Of a stretch of DNA of 6,922 nucleotides, positions 1-5,601 are shown piece by piece (within the stretch, counting starts at the first letter, position 1; each line of letters starts with the position of its first letter). The stretch lies in NCBI GenBank assembly GCA_031177845.1, contig JAPSGG010000074.1, forward strand, positions 1 through 6,922. Reading direction: 5' to 3'. Under the pieces are notes generated by a model, which ran no database searches, was not told the DNA's origin, and saw only the letters and a list, made by a program, of their open reading frames with translations. The position numbers and the translations under genes were made by a program. This DNA is from Chromatiales bacterium. Lineage in GTDB: Bacteria > Pseudomonadota > Gammaproteobacteria > JACCYU01.

Positions 1-26
1 CCGATCCGTGTGGGCGACTGGATCGG
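1..26. repeat. 7-bp inverted repeat with flipped 12-bp spacer inside the channel gene
   Basis: CCGATCC at 1-7 and GGATCGG at 20-26 are perfect inverted repeats around the 12-base spacer GTGTGGGCGACT. On the coding (minus) strand the frame reads FERPI then QSPTRI, which is unlike MscS proteins. On the plus strand bases 1-24 read PIRVGDWI, the residues expected after FER in this family. Inverting only the spacer restores FERPIRVGDWIG in frame on the minus strand. Either a real micro-inversion by template switching or a foldback artefact at a contig end would give this; the window edge cuts off the bases that would decide. Confidence 0.85.
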
Positions 27-1841
27 CCGCTCGAACAACAGGATCAATCCTGACACGAAGTTATTCACGATGTTCTGAAGGCCGAAGCCTATTCCGACCG
101 ACAGCGCGCCGGCGATGATCGCCAGGTTCTTGAAGTCCACGCCCGCCACACCGAGAGCGACCAGCGCAGCCAGCGCGACGCCGATATAGCCGCTGATCGT
201 CACCGCGGCGTGGCGGGCGCCCTGCTCGAGGCGGCTCTTGCGCAGCCAGCGTTCATCCAGCTGCTTTTTGATCCAGGCAGCCACCGACAGCAGCACGGCG
301 AACAGCACCAGCGCCCAAAGCAACTGGCTCGGCACAATGGTGACCGGGCCAATCTCGAAGCCCTCTGCGAAGTAACGGACTAATACGTCCTGCCCCTGCG
401 CCGATAATCCCCACACGCGCAGCAGGAACAGCAACAGCGCGCCCCAGATGAAGACGGTGGTCAGCACGCGCAGCCATACCAGGCCAGGTACGTGCTCATC
501 GCTAGCTAATCCCAGCCACGTTCTCAATTGTTGCTGCCACGGATAGCGGCCTTCATCGATCCCGTCGAACATGTCGGTCAACAGGCTCGTAAGCAACCAC
601 GCTACGCCTAAACCGATGAGGCTGAACGCGATGCCGCCGACCACGTAGTCATTCAGGTTGTGGTAGCCCGCCCACTCGGCGAAAAGGCCGATGATCAGCG
701 CCAGAGTGACGATGGGCCTGAAGAGTCCGATATGACTTCGGCTCTGGAGTGTGAAGGCGAGCCACACCGTCCAGATCAGGCTGCCGATAAACAGCGGTGC
801 GTAAACCGCTCGCAGGAGCACGCGTAAAGGCTCCGACACCCCTTCGATAAAAGGGCTTTGGAAGATCGCGGCGCCGATACAGGCGATCAGCACCAGCAGG
901 TGCAGGAAATGCCAGAAACGCCGGCTGCGGCTTTCATCCAAAGGCAGGTAGTGTCGCGCGGGAGGGATCGGGCTGAAGAGGCTGCGGCCGAGCAGCGCCA
1001 CCAATAGATAGGTGCTGATCGCAAAGCTCGCCACGGCCAGTTGTGGCCACGGGCGCGCGTCTGCGACGACCACGATCCAGAATGCGCTCCAGCCCAGCGA
1101 GACCGCCAGCACCGGCAGGTAGCGCGCACTGGAACTCATAAACGCAAGCGCCGCTTGGCCCGACAAGTCTTCGGAAATCGGCCGCGCCGCAAGAAACGCC
1201 CTGAGCTCGCGCCGGCCGAACAACCCTCCGGCCAATAGCGCGGCCGTCAGCGTCAGGAACAGGAACCAGCGGCCGGCGTCCAGATAGTCGAACCCGCTGT
1301 GCTTGAACTCAAGCTTAGTGAGCGCCGCCAGCCAATTGATTCGCCGGCCGCCGTCGATCAATAGCGTGAACACGCTCAGTGATCGCGCCGTCAGGCGCTG
1401 GGCCAGAGCCTCTTCGTACAACCGATCAAGTTCGCTCAGGAGCGCATCGCTGTTGACCAGAATCAGCCTACACCCTGCCAGCTTTTCGCCTAGCTCGGCG
1501 CGCTCCTGTTCGAGTGTGCGTCGGGCCGCGGCGATGGAGCCGCTTTCGGCAGCGCTCGCGGGGCCGAGCTTGTCGATGTTGCGCGTGATCGCCTCGATCC
1601 GCGCTTCCTGCTGATCAATGCAGTCTCGCGCCCGGCGACGATAGGCCGAGGTCTCCGCCCGAATTGCGTCTGCGGTCGCCAGTTGCGGCGGGCCAGCCTG
1701 CAACATCGCGCCGTACTTGTCGATTGCCTGCTGGACTTCTGGGATCGAGATCTTGACTTCGGTCTGGGCGGAGGCTGCAGCAAACCAGACGGCCACAAGA
1801 GCAAGGACGCACCGCATGCGGGCGGAAAAGGCTGAAGGCAT
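1..1841 (-). CDS. MscS-family mechanosensitive ion channel with DUF3772 N-terminus (partial, 3' end outside window)
   Basis: Large inner-membrane channel that would open under membrane tension to release solutes during hypo-osmotic shock. I translated the minus strand and found 613 codons without a stop, running off the left edge. Residues 1-26 form a signal peptide (Arg-containing start, hydrophobic core, cleavage near ASA/Q). Residues 27-150 are helical and charged; about 113-170 resemble DUF3772. About eleven membrane segments follow from residue 192. The last, near 573-602, carries the MscS pore-helix signature: GIGFGLQNIVNNF (583-595) followed by FERPI (603-607). The cytoplasmic beta domain lies outside the window. 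ATG 1841 is the first start after an in-frame stop; ATG 1817 is an alternative that gives a shorter signal peptide. Neither has a clear ribosome site. The gene lies 107 bp downstream of the outer-membrane factor on the same strand. Residues 608-612 (QSPTR) do not fit the family; see the inverted repeat at 1-26. The family is certain; the physiological role is inferred. Confidence 0.93.
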   Translation of the reverse strand, partial: MPSAFSARMRCVLALVAVWFAAASAQTEVKISIPEVQQAIDKYGAMLQAGPPQLATADAIRAETSAYRRRARDCIDQQEARIEAITRNIDKLGPASAAESGSIAAARRTLEQERAELGEKLAGCRLILVNSDALLSELDRLYEEALAQRLTARSLSVFTLLIDGGRRINWLAALTKLEFKHSGFDYLDAGRWFLFLTLTAALLAGGLFGRRELRAFLAARPISEDLSGQAALAFMSSSARYLPVLAVSLGWSAFWIVVVADARPWPQLAVASFAISTYLLVALLGRSLFSPIPPARHYLPLDESRSRRFWHFLHLLVLIACIGAAIFQSPFIEGVSEPLRVLLRAVYAPLFIGSLIWTVWLAFTLQSRSHIGLFRPIVTLALIIGLFAEWAGYHNLNDYVVGGIAFSLIGLGVAWLLTSLLTDMFDGIDEGRYPWQQQLRTWLGLASDEHVPGLVWLRVLTTVFIWGALLLFLLRVWGLSAQGQDVLVRYFAEGFEIGPVTIVPSQLLWALVLFAVLLSVAAWIKKQLDERWLRKSRLEQGARHAAVTISGYIGVALAALVALGVAGVDFKNLAIIAGALSVGIGFGLQNIVNNFVSGLILLFERPIQSPTRI

Positions 1842-1948
1842 GAGCTTGTTTAAAGCAGTTTATCGTTATGGGGCGCGGCCAGATTCTAGCCCGGATATTG
1901 CGTCAGTATAAAGCCGCTACCGCTTGGCCGACCGCGGTGATTTCAACT

Positions 1949-3202
1949 TCAGTGCCGGGCGCTGAGCCAGCGACGGATTTCGCCTGAAGCCTGCAGCCAG
2001 TCGGCCCAGGCGCGACCCAGTTGATCTCTAAGCTCCATCGCGCTGGCACGCGTATCGAGGACTTGCCGAGTTTGCATAAGGTAGTCCGCGGCACTCAATT
2101 CGCCCACCTGCCATAGCCGCTGGAGTAGTTCCAGTTGAGCGCGCAGGCTCTCCTCGCCGACCTTGCGCCAATCTCGCCAGGCCTTCGCGCTTAGGCGCAC
2201 ACGTGCGGCCGTCGCGTTCAGCCGCGCGCGTGCCAGTCGATAAGTATTACGCGCTGTGCGTTCCGCCTGAATGACTTCCGCGTTCGCGGCGTCTACTAAG
2301 GCGCTAAAGTCGTTACGAACGTAAAGTGGGATCGAAAGTGAGAGCCCGGCGAGCAGCGCCTCGTCCTCGCGCCCGCCACGCAGGTTGAGCGTCGGATCAG
2401 GCCGCGTCTGGCGCGTGCGCAGCTCGATGAAAGCCTTTGCCGCGGCTACCCTAGCCTGGCGCGCGCGGATCAACGGCAAGCGCATGAGATACCGATCCGG
2501 AGCAAAGCCCGTCTCTGGAAGAAGAATTTCATGCAGCGGCAACTCCGGCCATGCTGCGAAATTAGCCTCAACGATACTGCTAAAGGCGTGCCGGGCATTA
2601 ATCCATTGAATCGCCGCCTGCGACTGCCGCAAGCGCGCCTCAGCCAGCGCGACACGTGCGAGATTTAATTCAACCTGTCCGAGGTCCCCTGCGCGGCGGC
2701 GCTGCTCGGCCAAGGCGGCAAAGCGCTCCATCAGCTCGACGCGGCGCTGTGCGATTCGCTTAATCGCCCGCGCGGTGCGATATGCCGAGAGCCGGCTTAT
2801 CAGTTTCACACCGACCGCATGCCTGACCCGTGCCAGTTCGGCCTGTACCCGTAATACTTCAAGCTCTGCGACTCGGGCCCGCGCTGCCTGCTTATCGCCC
2901 CAATCGAATGTCTGGCTCAAGCCCAGTGCGGTACTGTCGTTTTCGGCAGTTTCGAGATCTAATCCCACCTCTGGGTTATAGAGCGGTCGATCTGCGGCCC
3001 GACTTCGCGCGCGCGCCGCTTCGACTGCCGCTGCAGCGACAAGCACGCGGGGATTATCCGCAACCGCCTGCGCGAGACGCGCGGTCAGAGGGGAGCGGGT
3101 GTCACCAGATCGCGCCGGCTCGCGGCTGTCGGCGGCCATGGCAGCGAGATGAAGACAGGTGACTATGGTGCAGATTATTGTTGCAAGCCATTGTTTCTGC
3201 AT
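1949..3202 (-). CDS. TolC-family outer membrane efflux protein, CzcC-like
   Basis: Outer-membrane channel component of a tripartite efflux system, expected to form a trimeric beta-barrel with a long periplasmic helical tunnel. The chosen start (ATG 3202) gives 417 residues beginning MQKQWLATIICTIV, a good signal peptide with cleavage near AMA/A at residue 22-23; the frame is open up to ATG 3259, but the extra 19 residues would spoil the signal. The body has the two-fold OEP repeat: the first half has NPRV then the strand motif GLSQTFDWGDKQ, followed by Ala/Arg-rich coiled coil; the second half repeats it with DPTLNLRGG, then GLSLSIPLYVRND and another coiled coil. These motifs and the length are closest to the CzcC branch that serves heavy-metal RND pumps. 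No RND or membrane-fusion gene is next to it, so substrate and partners are unknown; the neighbour downstream is an MscS channel. Family sure, CzcC-like subgroup likely, metal export only inferred. Confidence 0.88.
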   Translation of the reverse strand: MQKQWLATIICTIVTCLHLAAMAADSREPARSGDTRSPLTARLAQAVADNPRVLVAAAAVEAARARSRAADRPLYNPEVGLDLETAENDSTALGLSQTFDWGDKQAARARVAELEVLRVQAELARVRHAVGVKLISRLSAYRTARAIKRIAQRRVELMERFAALAEQRRRAGDLGQVELNLARVALAEARLRQSQAAIQWINARHAFSSIVEANFAAWPELPLHEILLPETGFAPDRYLMRLPLIRARQARVAAAKAFIELRTRQTRPDPTLNLRGGREDEALLAGLSLSIPLYVRNDFSALVDAANAEVIQAERTARNTYRLARARLNATAARVRLSAKAWRDWRKVGEESLRAQLELLQRLWQVGELSAADYLMQTRQVLDTRASAMELRDQLGRAWADWLQASGEIRRWLSARH

Positions 3203-3254
3203 TTCTGTTCTCTTATTCTGAGAGAGCACTTCCATCGCAAGCAGCAGAAGATCG

Positions 3255-3267
3255 GTCAAGTCTTGAC
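3255..3267. promoter_or_regulatory. Palindromic operator-like site upstream of the outer-membrane factor gene
   Basis: GTCAAG-T-CTTGAC is a perfect 6-bp inverted repeat with a one-base centre. It ends 52 bases upstream of the chosen start (3202) of the TolC-like gene. Read on the minus strand it includes TTGACC, a good -35 hexamer, although the -10 position 17 bases on (GATGGA) is poor. A repressor or activator site overlapping a weak promoter would look like this. No regulator gene is in the window, so the assignment is tentative. Confidence 0.3.
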
Positions 3268-3485
3268 TGTCAGCCGTGCCAGTCTGATGGCCAACGATCG
3301 CTAAGTCCAGCGAAGATCACAATCGGTTCTCATTTCAGATAGGATAGCGGGGCCTCGCAAACCTTTGCGGGGTTCGAGGTTAGAGGCGATCGCGAATGGG
3401 TAGTCCGCATTTTAAGCAGGCCCTCGGGCAACAGGTACGGACTATCACCCGCAGCAGGCATAGGAGCCTTTGAGCCACTTGTTAT

Positions 3486-3514
3486 GCTCAGCGCCCGGAG
3501 ACAGCGCGCTGAGC
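3486..3514. repeat. 9-bp perfect inverted repeat (hairpin)
   Basis: GCTCAGCGC at 3486-3494 pairs with GCGCTGAGC at 3506-3514 around an 11-base loop. No run of T follows on either strand, so it is not a classic intrinsic terminator. It lies in noncoding DNA about 100 bp before the interrupted gene; its role is unknown. Confidence 0.55.
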
Positions 3515-3613
3515 TTGAATAGGGTTTGTCTTGACCTTGGATCGACCTGGAATCGAGCCTCAAGGTTGCGCCATGATAGGCTACGAGCGAGGTCACCTAC
3601 GGACGGCGGAATC

Positions 3614-3961
3614 ATGCGCAAGAAGGTAACCACGATCGAGCTGTGACGTTGTGAGGCTTTTGAGGCCTCGGCCAAGCCCGACGGCGTCAGTGAATGCGAG
3701 TCGGTCATGCGCATCCTCACCAAAGCGTTGCGCGGTCCGCTCTACAAGCCCTACATCAAGAACGATGAGTTCGACGAAGCGCGCTCTCACGCGGATCTGG
3801 AGCGCAGCAACCAGCTGTTAAAGCAGTGGTATGAAGATCATCTTCATGAGCTGGATTGGGTGGGAGAGGTGGCGCTCTATTTGAATACGCGCCGTAAGAT
3901 GCCAGTTGATCTTACGGCGTCGTCTGCGGCGGATCAAACCTCAGGGAGTGGTGTTTGTTGA
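3614..3961 (+). pseudogene. Short gene of unknown function, apparently broken by an in-frame TGA
   Basis: I do not recognise this family. A frame starting at ATG 3614 reads MRKKVTTIEL and then meets TGA at 3644-3646. The same frame is open from 3647 to the stop at 3959-3961, and the codons between the TGA and the next ATG (3707) look coding: mostly G or C in third position, reading EASAKPDGVSECESV. No start codon lies between the TGA and 3707, and neither start has a good ribosome site. The shortest intact reading (3707-3961) gives 84 residues: a basic N-terminus (RILTKALRGPLYKPY), then an acidic, helical stretch with DLERSNQLLKQWYEDHLHEL, and a tail ending at GVC. There is no signal peptide or membrane segment. 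A point nonsense mutation in a gene of about 115 codons fits best; an 84-residue intact protein or a sequencing error are the alternatives. The DNA for residues MPVDL lies in a strong hairpin. Confidence 0.45.
3890..3919. repeat. 11-bp perfect inverted repeat near the 3' end of the interrupted gene
   Basis: CGCCGTAAGAT at 3890-3900 pairs exactly with ATCTTACGGCG at 3909-3919, leaving an 8-base loop GCCAGTTG. It is the strongest stem in the window. It lies inside the reading frame (residues RRKMPVDLTA) and no T-run follows, so a terminator is doubtful. It is 102 bp from the dif site. Confidence 0.7.
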
Positions 3962-4021
3962 GGGTGCTGAGTACGAGGGGCGAGAACAGGAGCACAAATC
4001 CGATATGTAGCAGGATACGCA

Positions 4022-4049
4022 ATTTAACATAATATCTATTATGCGCACT
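4022..4049 (-). other. dif: dif site: XerC/XerD chromosome dimer resolution site
   Basis: Read on the minus strand, 4049 to 4022, the 28 bases consist of AGTGCGCATAA (XerC arm), then the centre TAGATA, then TTATGTTAAAT (XerD arm). E. coli dif has GGTGCGCATAA, centre TGTATA, and TTATGTTAAAT. The XerD arm is identical and the XerC arm differs only in its first base; the 6-bp centre differs in two bases, as is common between species. XerC and XerD recombine here, activated by FtsK, to resolve chromosome dimers at cell division. The site is in noncoding DNA, as expected. Only one copy is in the window, so it is either the native dif or one end of a dif-integrated element (phage or IMEX); nothing nearby looks like such an element. 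Confidence 0.93.
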
Positions 4050-4238
4050 ACAGAGGATCATGTATTCCATAAGGGACCCAACCAACCTTATCTCTTGTAC
4101 CACGACCGCCCACAGCCGCTGCATATGGCGAACCAGTGCTCCGCACATGCCCCGAGTGAACGGGCCATGCAGTGAGCTTAAAACTCTACCAAGATTGCGC
4201 CATCGCTTTACGATCCGGTCACCGGCGCTCAGGCCGTA

Positions 4239-4352
4239 TCACGCGCGGCGTCGCCCGTGTTCGATCGGTTCGTCCATTCGCTCGCCGACGCGCTCGGCGC
4301 CGTCTTCCAGTTCACAGCTCGCGACGGTCAAAAGGAGCGCCAGCCCTGTCAT
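4239..4352 (-). CDS. Candidate very small lipoprotein (37 residues)
   Basis: The minus strand from ATG 4352 to TGA 4239 reads a short hydrophobic start MTGLALLLTVASC and then a charged tail CELEDGAERVGERMDE and EPIEHGRRRA. VAS-C at residues 10-13 fits a lipobox, and the AERVGERMDE pattern resembles the short charged tails of small entericidin-like proteobacterial lipoproteins. If made, it would be lipid-anchored in the envelope through Cys13. Against it: the signal lacks a basic residue before the hydrophobic core, no ribosome site precedes the ATG, and a more typical start (ATG 4368, Met-Arg) is out of frame by one base, so the gene may be frameshifted. The opposite strand also has a stop-free, GC3-rich frame here, so codon bias does not decide. 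Tentative. Confidence 0.33.
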   Translation of the reverse strand: MTGLALLLTVASCELEDGAERVGERMDEPIEHGRRRA

Positions 4353-4527
4353 TGCACTGAGAACGCATCTGTTGGTTGTTGATTTATTGGTTTTCTCGTC
4401 ATCTGCAGTCGCATGGCATGGATGTTGCCTGAGTACATGATGCAGCTCGCGTCAATGCTTCGAGCCTCGCAGAGACGTACGGCATCTTCAGTTAACAAGC
4501 CCCGAGCACACTCCCAGGCTTAGACGT

Positions 4528-4533
4528 AAGGAG
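4528..4533 (+). promoter_or_regulatory. Ribosome binding site of the yqjD-like gene
   Basis: AAGGAG lies nine bases before ATG 4543. It is the only strong Shine-Dalgarno sequence in front of a gene in this window and fixes the start of the cluster. Confidence 0.85.
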
Positions 4534-4542
4534 TAAACAGAG

Positions 4543-4821
4543 ATGGCGACAGAATCTCAATCCCACACCACTGATAAGATTGCCAAAGCAGCGCATGAGG
4601 CCGTAGATAAGATGGCGGCCAGCGCCGACCAGGTGGAGACGCGTGTCAGACAGAGCGCCGCTGAGGCGCAAAGCACTATGCGGGAGAAAACCGATCAGGC
4701 CCAGCGAATGTCAGAGGATGCCATCGTCAATGTACGCAACTACGTGCACGAACACCCCTTTGCGTCGTTAGGGCTGGCGTTCGCCGCGGGCATTGTTTTT
4801 TCCGCCCTCTTGCGACGTTAG
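4543..4821 (+). CDS. yqjD: DUF883 family protein, YqjD/ElaB/YgaM-like ribosome-associated membrane anchor
   Basis: Small tail-anchored inner-membrane protein of 92 residues. Residues 1-65 are polar, Ala/Gln/Glu-rich and predicted as one long amphipathic helix or coiled coil (KIAKAAHEAVDKMAASADQV and onward). YVHEHP at 67-72 followed by the hydrophobic segment FASLGLAFAAGIVFSALL and the ending RR is the diagnostic C-terminus of the DUF883 family. In E. coli, YqjD and its paralogues ElaB and YgaM sit in the inner membrane by this C-terminal helix, bind ribosomes in stationary phase and depend on RpoS; the same job is inferred here. The start has an AAGGAG site. It is followed after 26 bp by a YqjE-like gene, the same order as E. 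coli yqjD-yqjE, which favours the YqjD name over ElaB or YgaM. Confidence 0.9.
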   Translation: MATESQSHTTDKIAKAAHEAVDKMAASADQVETRVRQSAAEAQSTMREKTDQAQRMSEDAIVNVRNYVHEHPFASLGLAFAAGIVFSALLRR

Positions 4822-4824
4822 AGC

Positions 4825-4845
4825 TCGCGGCGACTCGAGCCGCGA
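4825..4845 (+). promoter_or_regulatory. Hairpin filling the yqjD-yqjE intergenic gap
   Basis: TCGCGGC at 4825-4831 pairs with GCCGCGA at 4839-4845 around the loop GACTCGA. This 7-bp GC-rich stem takes up 21 of the 26 bases between the stop of the first gene and the ATG (4848) of the second, exactly where a ribosome site would be, and no Shine-Dalgarno is visible there. It could restrain free initiation and make the second gene depend on translation of the first. No T-run follows, so it is not an intrinsic terminator. Confidence 0.5.
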
Positions 4846-4847
4846 TC

Positions 4848-5291
4848 ATGGCGGATAAGGATGACCTCTCAAGAACACGGTTCGAGCCTCCACTCCCAGG
4901 CGATGGCTTGAACCGGGGGAAAGCAACCGCCGAGGATCTGCTGCGCGCCCTCGCCGTATTTCTCAAAGAGTGGCTCAGGCTGCTCGCGCTCGAAGGCCGG
5001 CTGGCGATCATCAGCGCAATCGTCATGCTGGCCGCGGGCATGCTCGCGGCGGTGTTGGTGGTGAGCGTATGGTTGATTCTACTGGCCGCGTTGGCAGTGG
5101 CGCTGATTGAAGCAGGCTTGCCGTGGACGGGCGTGTTGTTGTGCATTGCGGCTGCCAACGCGATTCTGGCTCTATTCTGCTGGTTCTTGATTCGGCGGCT
5201 CAGCCGCAATCTTCTATTCACGGCTACGTTCAAGAGCCTATGGCCCAAAGACTCGCAATCGTCCGCCCATGCGCACACTGACTCGACTTAA
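4848..5291 (+). CDS. yqjE: YqjE-like phage-holin-family (DUF1469) inner membrane protein
   Basis: Inner-membrane protein of 147 residues. Residues 1-30 are polar; 31-52 form an amphipathic helix (LLRALAVFLKEWLRLLALEG) typical of the entry into the DUF1469/Phage_holin_3_6 domain. Two hydrophobic stretches follow: about 53-87 and 93-115, with the basic RRLSR (116-120) on the cytoplasmic side. The tail is polar. Despite the holin family name, chromosomal members are not lysis proteins; their function is not established. The gene follows the yqjD-like gene by 26 bp, a conserved pairing, and its last 23 bases overlap the next gene, so the three are almost surely one transcript. No Shine-Dalgarno precedes ATG 4848; the hairpin at 4825-4845 occupies that space. 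Confidence 0.82.
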   Translation: MADKDDLSRTRFEPPLPGDGLNRGKATAEDLLRALAVFLKEWLRLLALEGRLAIISAIVMLAAGMLAAVLVVSVWLILLAALAVALIEAGLPWTGVLLCIAAANAILALFCWFLIRRLSRNLLFTATFKSLWPKDSQSSAHAHTDST

Positions 5292-5601
5292 GAGCGACAT
5301 TCGCGCGCAGGAGATGGCGCTGAATCTCCAAAGGCGCGAGATCGCAGGACGGTACCAGGATGTCCAGACGCGCTTCCATCGCCAACTTACCTCACCGACT
5401 GCGCTGATGACCAGCTTTACTGCAGGGCTAGTGGTCGGCGCACTGGTGCGGTCTCCCCGACAACACCGTCGATCCGATGTCAGATCGGCAAGGCAACGGA
5501 TAGGGCCCTGGATCTCGTTGGCGCGAGCCATTGGCGGTCCTGCATTGGTTTACCTCCTGCGCACCAAGCTCGCGCAGCTGATCGGCATGCCACGACTGTA
5601 A
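5269..5601 (+). CDS. Small membrane protein, third gene of the yqjD-yqjE cluster (YqjK-position)
   Basis: Protein of 110 residues, basic overall. Residues 1-40 are a charged helix (RREIAGRYQDVQTRFHRQL), followed by TSPTALMTSFTAGLVVGALV (41-60), a probable membrane or membrane-associated helix with a Gly-rich face like that of DUF883 tails. Residues 61-80 are strongly basic, then a second hydrophobic stretch at about 82-104 ends near the C-terminus. The position matches E. coli yqjK, but similarity to YqjK itself is limited to size, basic charge and the N-terminal helix, so no symbol is given. The start overlaps the preceding gene by 23 bp in another frame and has no ribosome site, which suggests translational coupling; Met16 (ATG 5314) is preceded by AGGAG with zero spacing and is less likely. 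Function unknown, probably working with its two neighbours at the inner membrane. Confidence 0.7.
   Translation: MRTLTRLKSDIRAQEMALNLQRREIAGRYQDVQTRFHRQLTSPTALMTSFTAGLVVGALVRSPRQHRRSDVRSARQRIGPWISLARAIGGPALVYLLRTKLAQLIGMPRL

Larger units (their letters stand above)
3203..3613. other. Intergenic region, no convincing gene
   Basis: About 410 bp between the outer-membrane factor (leftward) and the interrupted gene (rightward). Open frames here give low-complexity, atypical proteins and lack ribosome sites. It contains three inverted repeats: 3255-3267, a 6-bp pair CGCAAA/TTTGCG with a 2-bp gap at 3356-3369, and a 9-bp stem at 3486-3514. A TTGACC hexamer at 3531-3536 resembles a -35 box, but I see no -10 box at a suitable distance. 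Promoters for both flanking genes should lie here. Confidence 0.6.
3962..4542. other. Gene-poor terminus segment around dif
   Basis: This stretch of about 580 bp holds the dif site and one candidate small lipoprotein gene. Long open frames occur on the plus strand (for example 4060-4440), but their products are rich in Arg and Ser, lack any recognisable domain, and have no ribosome site. A plus-strand frame from about 4194 to 4380 has high GC at third positions yet no usable start codon, and may be a gene remnant or the mirror of the minus-strand small gene. I saw no FtsK-orienting GGGNAGGG motif close to dif. Bases 4440-4527 should contain the promoter of the yqjD-like cluster, but no clear -35/-10 pair stands out. 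Confidence 0.6.

Noticed and set aside
1883..1888. TAGAAT on the minus strand as a -10 box for the channel gene
   Set aside because: The hexamer 17 bases upstream (TTATAC) matches a -35 box poorly, and the gene may be read through from the outer-membrane factor.
3281..3300. Sigma-54 type promoter (TGGCAC on the minus strand upstream of the outer-membrane factor gene)
   Set aside because: The second element TTGC is absent at the required spacing.
3531..3570. MerR-type promoter (TTGACC with long spacer and CCTTG/CAAGG arms)
   Set aside because: The arms are only 5 bp, 21 bases apart, no -10 box lies at 19-20 bp, and no MerR gene is nearby.
3445..3723. Minus-strand open frame of 92 codons opposite the interrupted gene
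   Set aside because: Low plausibility composition and no ribosome site; it is the complement of a more coding-like plus-strand frame.
4060..4440. Plus-strand open frame of 126 codons starting MYSIRDPTNL
   Set aside because: Product is rich in Ser, Arg and Pro with no domain, no ribosome site and unlike codon use; it starts just after dif and overlaps better candidates in other frames.
3203..4542. tRNA gene or CRISPR array in the gene-poor middle
   Set aside because: No cloverleaf-like arms, no T-loop consensus in a fitting context, and no regularly spaced repeats were found.
4848..5291. Prophage holin, suggesting a phage remnant beside dif
   Set aside because: The DUF1469 family is chromosomal and the gene sits in the conserved yqjD-yqjE arrangement; no other phage genes are present.
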